The translations under genes and the position numbers were made by a program. From Impatiens glandulifera (Eukaryota; Streptophyta; Magnoliopsida; Ericales; Balsaminaceae), in assembly GCF_907164915.1 (NCBI RefSeq), contig NC_061870.1:913501-977500 (forward strand): DNA of 64,000 nt. Reading direction: 5' to 3'. Below the pieces are notes generated by a model that saw only the letters and a program-made list of their open reading frames with translations, was not told the origin of the DNA and did not search any database. Within the stretch, counting starts at the first letter, position 1. Each line of letters opens with the position of its first letter. Below are positions 45,036-55,035 of this stretch, piece by piece.

Positions 45036-46977
45036 TATTCTGCCAAGATCGTTCCATTGGCTGTGGTTTCGCTGGATAGTAGACATGGACAATGGGAATA
45101 TCATTAATCTATTCATGCGCGTCACTAATTAGATGATGAGGCATTTTGCTACCTTAAGAGAGTCATAGTTACTTTCGTCGTTTACCCATGCTTGGTTGAA
45201 TTTCTTCACTTTGACATTTAGAGCACTAGGTAGAAATCACATTGTGTTAGCATTCGCAAGGACCATTGCAATGTTTTGTTTTAATTAAACAGTCGGATTC
45301 CCCATGTCTATACTAGTTCTGAGTTGACTGTTTACTTCCTGGGGAAGGCCCCGTGAGGTGCCATTCCTAGTCCGTCCCCCGGCTAACACGTAACAACCCG
45401 CTTTCTCCGCGAAAGAGGCTCAAGCAGTCCGTAGACAGTCGACGGGTTCGGGACTGGGACCCCGTGCCCAGCCCTCAGAGCCAATCTTTTTCCTGAAGTT
45501 ACGAATCCAATTTGAATACTTCCTTTACCTACATTGTTCCATCGACCAGAAGCTATTCACCTTGGACAACTGATGCGGTTATGAGTACGACCGGGTGTGG
45601 GAGGCACTCGGTCTTCCGGATTTTTAAGGTTCGTTGGGGGTACAACGGACACCACGCGGCGTGCGGTGCTCTTCTAGCCACTGGACCCTACCTCCGGCTG
45701 AGCCGTTTCCAAGGTGGCCAGGCTGTTAAACAGAAAACATAACTCTTCCCGAGGCCCCCACCGATGTCTCCGGACTTCTTAATGTTGTTGTCAGCCGCCA
45801 CGTCCCAGTTCAGAAATTTTAACCCGATTCCCTTTCGAAGTACGCGCAATATACGTTACTGTCAGGGTTCCCCCGACCTTTAGGATCGACTAACTCATGT
45901 GAAAGTTCTTTTCACATGCAACTTTTCCCTTCTTCGGCCTTCAAAGTTCTAATTTGAATATTTGCTACTACCACCAAGATATGCATCGACGGCCGCTCAG
46001 CCCAAGCTCATGCCTTAGGTTTTATGGCGAACGATGTGCCCTCCTACTCATTGGGGACTAGCACTTTCCTTGACGGTCGATATAGGTTGTGCGCTTAAGT
46101 GCCATCCATTTTCGGGGCTAGTTAATTCGGTAGGTGACTTGTTACACAATCCTTAGCAGATTTCGACTTCCATGACCACCGTCCTGCTGTTTTATTCGAC
46201 CAACACCCTTTGTGGGATCTAGGTTAGCGCGTAGTTGGGCATCGTAACTCAGCTTCTGGTTCATCCCGCATCGCCAGTTCTGCTTACCAAAAATGGTCCA
46301 CTAAGAGCTCTCGATTCTGTGACATGGCTCAACAAAGCAGCCGTATCGTCCTACCTATTTAATGTTTAAGAATAGGTCGAGGGCTTTACTCCCCCGATGC
46401 ATCTAATCATTGGCTTTACCTGATAAAACTCGCATTCGAGCTCCTAAGGAAAACTTCGGAGGGAACCAGCTACTAGATAATTCGATTAGTCTTTCGCCCC
46501 TATACCCAAGTCAATCGAACAATTTACACGTCAGTATCGCTTCGGGCCTCCACTAGAGTTTCCTCTGGCTTCGCCCCGCTTAGGCATAATTCACCATCTT
46601 TCGGGTCTCGACAGACATGCTCACAATCGAACCCTTCTCAAAAGATCATGGTCGGTCGGCGGTGCAACCCACAACTGGATCCCGCCAATCATCTTCCTTA
46701 CGCCTTACGGGTATACTCGCCCGTTGACTCGCACACATGTCAAACTCCTTGGTCCGTGTTTCAAGACAGGTCGAATGGGGAGCCCACAGGCCAGTGCTTG
46801 AAGCATGAAGATGTCGAGGCACGCCATAAGGCTCACGCGGAAAAAACGATTGGGACGATGGCGTGTCCACAAGCATCATCGAGCGTGGAGTCTGGCTAGA
46901 TTTACTGTTCCAAATCCGACTGTGGTGCATCGTCGGCCCCTATCTGCTTCCCTCTCTACAATTTCAAGCACTCTTTG
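44096..46977 (-). rRNA. 25S rRNA pseudogene fragment
   Basis: The plus strand is the complement of plant 25S rRNA. Recognisable conserved blocks include AAGTCGTCTGCAAAGGATTC near 44190, CCCAGCTCACGTTCCCTATT near 44473, GAACGCTTGGCTGCCACAA near 44580, AAATCAGAATCAAACGAGC near 44700, GGTAACTTTTCTGA near 44613, TAACTCAGCTTCTGGTTCAT near 46246, and ATTTCAAGCACTCTTT at 46961-46976. About 2.9 of the usual 3.4 kb is present; the 5' 0.4-0.45 kb is missing because an LTR is inserted at 46978. Compared with the functional sequence as I know it, many G/C positions on the plus strand read A/T, so this is a decayed copy rather than a working gene. Short antisense frames here are meaningless. Confidence 0.93.
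46973..46977. repeat. CTTTG target duplication, first copy
   Basis: CTTTG directly precedes LTR A. Identical CTTTG copies follow LTR A (58637-58641) and LTR B (59417-59421). Confidence 0.88.
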
Positions 46978-47539
46978 TGTCACACCCTAAAATGCATATT
47001 TGACAGAAGGCCTTCGGTCCTGGCCAAGACCAAGCACCCATGTGATTGGAAATTAGGACCGAGGAAAATCTGAGACTTATGACCGATAATTTATGTGTCA
47101 TGACCGATGATTTATTTGTTAAGACCAAGAAATATGTGTTTGGGTCGAGAAAACATGTATCAGGTCCGAGAAATATGTGTCAAGGCAGAGAAATATGGGT
47201 CAGGGCCGTGAAATATGTGTTAAGACCGAGTATATATGTGTTAGGACCGAGTATGTATGTGTTAGGACAAAGGAAATATATGTTAGGACCGAGAAAATAT
47301 GTTAGGACCGAGTAAATATGTGTTAGGACCGAGAATATATGTCTTACGACCGAGGAGACCAAGAGAAATCTATGTCACGACCGATAGGGTTCGACTGATA
47401 GGGTCCGACCGAGGGGGTTCGACCGAGTGGGTACGACTGGTTTTATTTTTCAGCCCATGCTTATCCACCTCATGCTTATCCACCTCATGCTTATCCACCT
47501 CATGTTTAGCCACCTCATGCTTATCCACCTCATGCTTAT

Positions 47540-49501
47540 TGTTGGGTAAAATTATTTTGACTAAGTGTTGAAATAATTTACCCACTGATATTTTGATGAT
47601 GAAATAATTTATGTGTTTTGATACAGGTGTATTAAGACAACATATCTTTAGACTTGGATCTAATGAGGTTCATTAGACCGATTTTGATCTCCATTCGCAT
47701 TAAGTTAGACGCAAGTCTAATGAAATTAGACGCTTAGTCTAACTCAACGGAGTTAGACGAAGCAGTCTAATAGACGCATGAATTAGACGTAAGTCTAATA
47801 GAATTAGACGTACAGTCTAACTCATCGGAGTTAGACATGTAAGTCTAATAGACGTGTAAAGAATTAGACAGGTAGTTTAATGAATACACGGAATTAGACG
47901 TGAGTCTAATAGAATTAGACGTATAGTCTAACTCATCAGAGTTAGACGTGTAAGTCTAATAGACGTAAAGAATTAGACGGGTAGTCTAATGAATACGCAG
48001 AAATTAGAAGAGTTGTCTAATTATTGAAAGTTAGACGTGGGTCTAACTCCTTCAGATAACTCTGAGGTAGAACCGGAATTAGACGTGGTAGTCTAACTTA
48101 GTGGAGTTAGACGTACCAATCTAATGGTTATTATAATTAGACGGGTTGTCTAATTATTGAAAGTTAGACGTGGGTCTAACTCCTTCAGATAAGTGTGAGG
48201 TAGAACCGGTATTAGAGTGGTAGTCTAACTCAGTGGAGTTAGACGTACTAGTCTAATGGTTATTATAATTAGACGGGTTGTCTAATTATTGAAAGTTAAA
48301 CGTGGGTCTAACTCCTTCAGATAAGTCTGAGGTAGAACCAGAATTAGACGTGGTAGTCTAACTCAGTGGAGTTAGACGTACCAGTCTAATGGTTATTATA
48401 ATTAGACGGGTTGACTAATTAATTAAAAGTTAGACGTGAGTCTAACTCCTTTAGACAAGTCTGAGGTAGAACCGGAATTATACGTGGTAGTCTAACTCAG
48501 TGGAGTTAGACGTACCCGTCTAATGGTTATTGATATTAGACGCGAGTCTAAGTACATTAGACCAGGCGGTCTAATAGACGTTTTTCATCAGAAGGAGTTG
48601 ACTTATTTTATTAGACTGATCCGTCTAACTGAAATACGTCTAATGCTTGAATCTAGCATTTCTCCTACCCACGTGCTATAGCTGTACCCTATTTCTGCTC
48701 CACTTACTGTGAAGATTAGTACAACAGTTATATGCATCCAATCAAGGAATGCCACGTAAGAGAATTTTCCTCACATTACCCGTTTTGCAGGTACATCCCT
48801 GATGGAATATTCGGCGCACTACCAGTTCGGTACGGCCACGATCGTTGTGCTCAGAGCCTGCTATGTACAATGGAGGCTTTCCAATGGAAGAGCGCCATGT
48901 ATCATTCTTGAAGATTCGACCGTTAGCTCCTGATCAGTATTTAACCAATCCTTAGAGCAACGGACAATCCACCGAAGTATCATACAACGAATAAGCATTC
49001 TGATTTTGTAGAGAGAGACTACTCAATCATCTTACTTACTGAACTTACTTTCTTGAAGCTTCTTTCTGATTGTACTGTGTGTAAATTGAGAGAGGGAGCT
49101 AGAATCAAAACACCATTAGCTGAGTGATATTCTTCATCTTCTTGTAATTGAACAGAAAGTGTTCTGTTCAATAGTGAGCTAAGTGTGTGTGTAAACTGTA
49201 TTTGATTCTCATCATATAGTGAATCCTTCCGGTGGTTAGAAGAAGGGGTGACGTAGGAGAATTTCTCTGAACATCCATAAACAAACCGTTGTGTTCTTCA
49301 TTTTCTATCATCTAATTATTTTTATCTTGTGTTTCAAACCCAAGTAAACAATTCCGCCTTGAATCCGTTTCAAGTGTTTACACAAGTTTCCGTAGAATAG
49401 AAAGCGAATTAAATCCTTAACAGGATTTCTTTCAAACTATTTTTCATAAGCCTTCATCCTTAGCTAGACCCTCGTCTCTATCGATAAAGCCGATCCTATC
49501 G
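47540..49501 (+). repeat. Copia 5' LTR (1962 bp)
   Basis: Begins TGTTGGGTAAAATTATTTTG and ends CCGATCCTATCG, where the last base is A in the partner LTR. It is very similar to 55036-57019; one difference is a missing stretch of about 20 bases near 48645 (around TCAAGCAGTACG in the partner). U3 is filled with TTAGACG...CGTCTAA palindromes (47700-48640). A TATA-like TATTTAA is at 48938-48944, and an AT-rich R/U5 part follows. Confidence 0.93.
47700..48640. promoter_or_regulatory. TTAGACG palindrome array in copia U3
   Basis: Dozens of units in which TTAGACGT and its complement ACGTCTAA (or AGTCTAA) alternate, giving many 16-20 base hairpins and a longer period of about 110-120 bp marked by TCCTTCAGATAAGTCTGAGG. 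It lies upstream of the LTR TATA-like box. An enhancer or silencing-target role is inferred only. Confidence 0.6.
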
Positions 49502-49578
49502 CTTAGCCACCTCATGCTTAGCCATCTCATGCTTAGCCACCTAATGCTTAGCCACCTCGTGCTATGTCCACCTCATTC
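49502..49578. repeat. Copied flank between 5' LTR and gag
   Basis: This 77 bp (ACCTCATGCTTAGCC units, then CACCTCGTGCTATGTCCACC) is not copia leader. It equals the gypsy LTR A sequence that follows the 3' LTR at 57020-57111. It takes the place of the primer binding site and gag leader. Confidence 0.85.
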
Positions 49579-49584
49579 TGAAAG

Positions 49585-51082
49585 ATGTCGAACATACCCA
49601 AAGATGCCAGTGCTACAACCATTCCAACTTTCTCTCGCGAAAACTACATTGTTTGGAAGAAAAGAGTCTGTGCTCATCTCTCTTCTTTTCATGATGACAT
49701 GTGGAGTGTTGTCACTGAAGGTCCTATCAAGATTAATAAAGAGAAGGTCGACTGGACTGCTGAAGAAAAGAGGCAGAACAACCTCAACAACATGGCTCTT
49801 GATGTTCTGTACAGATCTCTCGATGACAGTATGTTCAACTACATCATCGAATGTGACACTGCCAAAGAGGTCTGGGACAGACTCACTCAACTATGTGAGG
49901 GCAACGAGCAAACCAAGGAAAACAAGATCATGGTTGCCACTCAACAGTTCAACAGCTTCAAAATGCGTCCTGGTGAAATAATGAACGATTTCGACACAAG
50001 ATTCAGCAAGATCGTCTCCTCTCTGTCCATCTTAGGCAAGACCTATAGCAATCGAGAGCTTGCTATCAATGTCATGCGTGCTCTTCCAAGGGAATAGGAC
50101 ATTAAACTCAAACTCAAACTCAAACTCTTCAAATTCTAACGATAATAGAAAATCTAAAACTAATGTTACTTGTTTTAACTGTGGTATTAAAGGTCATTAC
50201 GCATCGAAATGTCGGAAGCCAAAGCGTGAAGATTCTAAGGAAGATGTAAAAGAGCTGAAGGCTCTTATGGCCGGTGATGGAAAGAGCAGAGGAAGCAGCC
50301 GTGGCTCGTATTTCTCATCCAGTGAAAGTGATGAAGAAGACGTGGCTTGCTTCATGGCTAGAGAAGATGAGGAAGGAACTCATGAAACTGAGGTATTTGA
50401 TTTCTCCTCCGAAAGGTTTTCAAGGGAACAACTGGTAGCTGCACTAGATGAAATGGTCATCGAGTACAGAAAGCTAGCAGAATCTCTAAATGAAACTAAA
50501 TCTTCATCAGATTTAAATGAACCAAATCAGTATAAAGAGGAAGAGTCACATGTTTTTTAAAAGAAAATTGAAGAGATCTCATCTGAAAATGAGACGCTCA
50601 AGGAACAGATTCAAACTCTTTCATCTGAATACAAAAGACTTAACTATGTTGTCTGTGCATGAACAAGGTCTGGTGATGCTGTCAGATATCAGATCAGCAT
50701 GTTGAAACCTGCTGGATCTAGATCCGGATTGGGATTTGATGGCAATGATCCTAACCTGTCATGCAAAAAGTCAAAACCAAATGACAAACTTAAGCCAATA
50801 AGTTTTGTCAAAGGAAATGTGACTAACATTTAATCTGATCCCATCCATGAAGAAGTGGCTTTTAAAAATGAAATAGTTTATGTTCCACCAACTGTTAGCT
50901 GGCTTAAGAATAAACTTGAAAAGGCTAATAAGTATGGTAACTTAAAACCTGATTCTAAGTCAATGAGTTTTAAAAGAAAACATTTTTCAAATGTTAAAGG
51001 ATCAGTGGCTAGCAGGAAGTCATCTGCTAAGTCAAAATATTATGCATTAATCACAACACAAATGGGAAATCCATCAAAATAA
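49585..51082 (+). pseudogene. Copia gag (SIRE-type) with CCHC knuckle
   Basis: The frame opens at ATG 49585 (MSNIPKDASATTIPTFSREN) and has FSRENYIVWKKRVCAHL, DMWSVVTEGP and EVWDRL, typical of copia gag. It meets TAG at 50095-50097 right after ALPRE, where relatives usually have Trp. A frame change precedes the zinc knuckle CFNCGIKGHYASKC (about 50173-50214), followed by an acidic, coiled-coil-like extension (50230-50640) as in SIRE elements. A second set of frames (50855-51082) keeps VPPTVSWLKNKLEKAN. The role in the family is to form the particle and bind RNA. It cannot be made intact. Confidence 0.88.
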
Positions 51083-51439
51083 TTCAAATATGGATTCCGA
51101 AGGGACTAATTGATCGAGGACCCAATTGAGTATGGGTACCAAGATTTGTAAATAGTTTATTTTGTAGGTGATGCTGGAGGATAGCAGGAAGGAAGCTAGA
51201 AGAGTACTCATCTGAGTACACAGCCTGGAAGATCAACAATGGCACTTGCCATTCTGGAAGAATATTTTGTTTGTTTTGTTTTGTTATTAAAAATTCTTTT
51301 TGGTCTTTGGACAACAAAAATTACTTATAAAACTTTAGATGTCCATATTCATTTTTGAGAAGAAAAATTTCTTTGGAAATAAAGATATTCTCTAGACGAA
51401 TATCCTTAATCAGTCTAATTAGACAAGGGTGTCTAAAAG
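51083..51439 (+). pseudogene. Gag-pol boundary remnant
   Basis: Just after the gag frames, a stretch reads IQIWIPKG and VWVP with stops, the sequence context that leads into protease in SIRE-type elements. Nothing recognisable as protease, integrase, RT or RNase H follows, so pol was deleted here or lost before insertion. The remainder to 51439 is AT-rich and empty. Confidence 0.55.
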
Positions 51440-51745
51440 AAAAAGTGTGTACTTAGACGTATTTTTGCTCACAATTCATACATCTAAGTCTATATGTTGA
51501 GATTTTATAATCACGCAATTATACGGACACGTCTAATAGATATTAGACGTTTTTACGTCTTGAGCAAAAGGCCGCTCACGTCTAATAAACACACGTCTAA
51601 TATGTGGTGTTCATGCGGAATTAGACGTACACGTCTAATAAACATTAGACGGATTGGTTATGAACACGGAATTAGACGTATGCGTCTAATACACTCATCC
51701 GTCTAATAGACTCCGTGTTATTTGTGAAGTAAGAAAAACGTCTAA
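51440..51745. promoter_or_regulatory. TTAGACG palindrome array upstream of ORF2
   Basis: At least ten copies of ATTAGACG or CGTCTAAT in both senses, for example at 51536-51550, 51576-51600, 51620-51655 and 51671-51712. The motif is the one that fills the copia LTR U3 regions. It lies about 250-550 bases upstream of a TATA box that precedes ORF2. Confidence 0.7.
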
Positions 51746-51986
51746 CTACGTGCCGATTAGACTGATCAGGGACAGCTGTCACACGTTGAGAGTTATCTAC
51801 TTTTTCCCACTCAAAATATCGAACAGTCATCTCTTAATAACATGAAGACACATGTCTATCAAGTTTAAAGAAAATGACTAATATATCCTCATATTTAATG
51901 ATTACTTCTTGAAAAAGGACGTCTAACATTTATTAATGGGCCATACCACTAGAATAGGCGGTTATTCAATATTTCCATGATTCATC

Positions 51987-52113
51987 TATATAAGGGTATT
52001 CCTGCATGATTTTTAAAACTTTCAATCTCTCGAAATCTCTAAGAACCCTAGTTCTCTTGCATTTCTCTCACTAAAACTTTCTGAACTATCATATCGATTC
52101 ACATTCTCTCAAA
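51987..52113 (+). promoter_or_regulatory. Internal TATA box and CT-rich leader of ORF2
   Basis: TATATAAG at 51987-51994 sits in CTATATAAGGG. It is followed by a CT-rich leader (TCAATCTCTCGAAATCTC, CTTGCATTTCTCTCAC) and an ATG in AAAATGG context at 52114. The spacing and composition match an ordinary plant core promoter and 5' UTR. Transcription is not shown, only inferred. Confidence 0.6.
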
Positions 52114-54855
52114 ATGGTGAAGAAAATCACACTCGGTCACTGTACTTTGTAGGTGGACTTTCCATCGGTATACTCCTATGATCAACCGGAAGTGGTGAAG
52201 ATGTTTCAAACCCTAGAATATTCTGGGTTGAGGAAGTATCTGGGCGGACCGTTCATCTTCTATGAAGATGAAGTTCACGAGTTCTTTAAAACGGCGGTTA
52301 TGGTGGATGATTCCATCGTAGCAACCGTCAACGGAAAGGATATTTCATTTAATGAAGCAGTGTATGCAGAGTTCTTTGAACTTCCAACGGAGGGCCATCT
52401 GTTTGATTTGGTGCTCTCTTCTGAGGTCATGGAGGAAATGAAGTCTTCCTTCTCTGCTGATGGTTCCAAAATCCATGTTAATGGATATAAGAAGGTATTT
52501 AAGCCCCACTTCATTCTCCTTAACGACGTCGTGGCGAAGGCGCTGCAAGGGAAGTCCGGCTCGTTCAACCTCTATAGTCAAGACCGTTTTGACTATATGT
52601 GCGCCATCTCCAAAGGTATCCAAGTAATTGAGAGAATCTGCTGAAGGGCCTGCTGTTGAGTCAGCCGGTCCAATTGTTGAATCTATTAACAGGGCGGAGT
52701 CCCTTGGTACCCAATCTGATCAGGTAGCCGCTGGTGCTACAGAGTCGTCCCTACCAGAACAAGGTGTTGTTCCTACCCTTGCTGCTGGTGAACCCATCAT
52801 TCCTGCTCCCAAGGATTCCTTGGTGTGTGGAAAAATCGTTTGTAGAGAGCTCCCTGCTGAGCTCTGCTTGAGACCTCAATCGGCCTTCGAACTGTTGCGG
52901 GCCAGGAAAGGGGTAAAAAGAATTATAATTGGTGAACCAAGACCTGTTCCAAAACCTGTAGAGGTTGTTGGAAAAGGAAAGTCTACTGCTCTTTAAGCTC
53001 CTGAGAAGGTGTCTGAAGCAAGAGGAATTGTTGATCTCATCTTGGATCAAGTTAAGGTTCTTTCTTCTGAGAAGATAGAAATATATGATTCCTGGTGTTC
53101 TGAGAGGTTGTCCTCTAGATACAATGACTCTCTTTCCAATGCTTCCATAACACAGGAATGGAAGAAGAGAGTGGCAAACGAGAAGAAGGTCCTGAAATGG
53201 GCAAGAACTTCAGATGTGGCTGAAGCTTTGAACAAAAGTGAGTTGGTGGAAGCTTGCATTCTTGGGAAAACCCTATTCCCAATTTATGAAGCCAGGAAAG
53301 CAAACTTCAACCCTGACGCAAGAGGAGTTGTTGTTGAAGCCAAAGCGCTGAAAAAGTTGAACGATATCTTGGAAGGCTATGTTTCTGTTGTTTCCAAATA
53401 TATTCATGACGCCGATTGCTCTGGCGCAGAACCGCTCAACGTAGAAGAGGCCATGGACATCCCAAATGCCAATGAATCTGATGCTGCTCTCCTGATCAAA
53501 TTCGGGACCCTGTCTGCCGGAGAGAGACACACTCAAGATCACTCTGTTCAAGAGCTTCCCAATGAAGTTGAAGCGATGGTGAAGGTTCAAGAGCCTGAAC
53601 AAGCTCTTGTAATAAATGTTGAAGAAGGAATTGTGGAAGGTGTAGCTGAGGAGGCTTCGAAAGCTCCCACTGAAGAATATGTGATTATAACCCCTGTTGC
53701 GAGAACAGAGGGTGCTCAAGAAAAACTGGCCGAGGCAACTCAGCCAGAGACTGCAAGAACTGAGGGTGAACCCTCTAAAGAAAAAGGTGTTGACGAAGAA
53801 AGTTCCTCGTCTGAGGAGGAACAAGATGAGCAACCTACGTTTATGAAGACCTACTTATTTCCCAAAGGTGTTGTGGGAAGTGTTCATGAAAACATAACCA
53901 CTCCCCGTCACTATTCTGGAAGCCTGCTTGAAAGATTCGAAAAGGCACAAAAAGAAGTTGACGATGAAGAAGCACAAGAGAAAGCGGCTAAGGATGCTGA
54001 AGCTAATCAGCCTGAGCAATCACTGCAGGTTCATGCAAACTTTGAGCCTATTCAAAGTATGGCTGCAGAGTCTGAAAAAGTGTCGTCTTATGAGTGTCCA
54101 TCTGATGGAAGAGATAAAATGCTGAAATCCATGAGGTCTATGCTTTCCTCAATGAAAAAGACAATGTGCCAATCAATGATCTCAAGAGAAGAAAACAGAG
54201 CAAACTTCAGCAATATGTTCAAGATCTTAACTGAGCTTGATAAGACCCTGAAGATGAATACGTATGAGACCCATGTCTCAAATGTAAAGTTTTCTAAGTT
54301 TGAACAGAAGTGCCTCAGCCACCAAACTGAACTGTTTGATCTTGAGAGGCACATTAATAACGAACGGCACAAGGAATTTTAGATGAATTCGCCCTGGTGA
54401 AGAATCAGCTGGTAGAAATGCAAGGGTGCATGAGGAGAAATGACAATGAACGACAAGCTTTTGCCGAGAACCTCGCTAAGAAGTTTCAAGCTAAGGAAGA
54501 TGCCTTAGGCAATGCTGAAAGTGCTCAACCTCGACCAGTTCAAGGTGAGTCTAGCAGAAGGAACGATGGCGTAGCAACCAGAACCAAATCCAGGCGTGCC
54601 ACAATTTCTGATGATAATCCTCGGCCAACCAAAAGAGGCGGTGGTCAAAGTGGTTTTGAGCGTGGTGGAAGAAATGGTGGCGGCCGGAGTAGGTTGTCTA
54701 AAGCTGATCAAGGTGGACGTGGAAGCGTTGCGGAACGTGGAGGAAGATCAACCGCAGGAGGTTGTGGTGGTCGCGGCTATCCTCACTTTATGAACATGCT
54801 TCCCGGGCAAGAGATGAGTCCAACCGATCCTAGAGTAAAAAGGGAAGAACAATGA
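52114..54855 (+). pseudogene. Copia ORF2: plant transposon-associated protein with RGG tail
   Basis: The start is taken at ATG 52114 (MVKKITLGHCTL). An in-frame TAG follows (52150-52152), then VDFPSVYSYDQPEVVKMFQ. Residues about 14-180 include YAEFFELPTEGHL, HFILLNDVVAKALQGK and FDYMCAISKG, resembling the 'putative plant transposon protein' domain (Pfam Transposase_32, from memory) and proteins abundant in Lamiales genomes. A frame change near 52630, a TAA at 52994-52996 and another frame change near 54378 break it. The middle (53009-54382) is acidic (SSSSEEEQDEQ) with coiled-coil potential. The last 150 residues carry RGG/RG repeats (RGGGQSGFERGGRNGGGRS), a common RNA-binding tail. It has no RT or transposase motif. 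It occupies the place of the extra, env-like ORF of SIRE elements. Confidence 0.75.
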
Positions 54856-55021
54856 TCTCTCTTCTTTTACTCTGTTTAAACTTTATTGAACATGGTTTTG
54901 ATAAGTCCTTTGAATACTGGTTCTTGTGAATGATTGGTGTAAGTGAACAAGGTGTTTGTTTGTTATTTATTGGATGAATTCATGTTGTGTTGTACGTATG
55001 CAGGTTTGCAATTTCTTCATC
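54856..55021. other. ORF2 3' untranslated stretch
   Basis: AT-rich stretch between the ORF2 stop and the polypurine tract. No frame or repeat is seen. Confidence 0.5.
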
Positions 55022-55035
55022 AAAAAGGGGGAAAT
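55022..55035 (+). other. Polypurine tract
   Basis: AAAAAGGGGGAAAT sits directly before the TGTTTGG start of the 3' LTR. It is the plus-strand primer site typical of SIRE-type copia elements. Confidence 0.88.

Noticed and set aside
45512..45742. 76-codon plus-strand frame
   Set aside because: Antisense reading of 25S rRNA, not a gene.
46646..46990. Overlapping frames on both strands in the rDNA
   Set aside because: They lie in 25S rRNA-derived sequence and are a known source of false protein annotations.
52114..54855. Calling copia ORF2 an envelope gene
   Set aside because: The position matches the extra ORF of SIRE elements, but I see no clear signal peptide or membrane segment, and the RGG tail does not suit an envelope protein.
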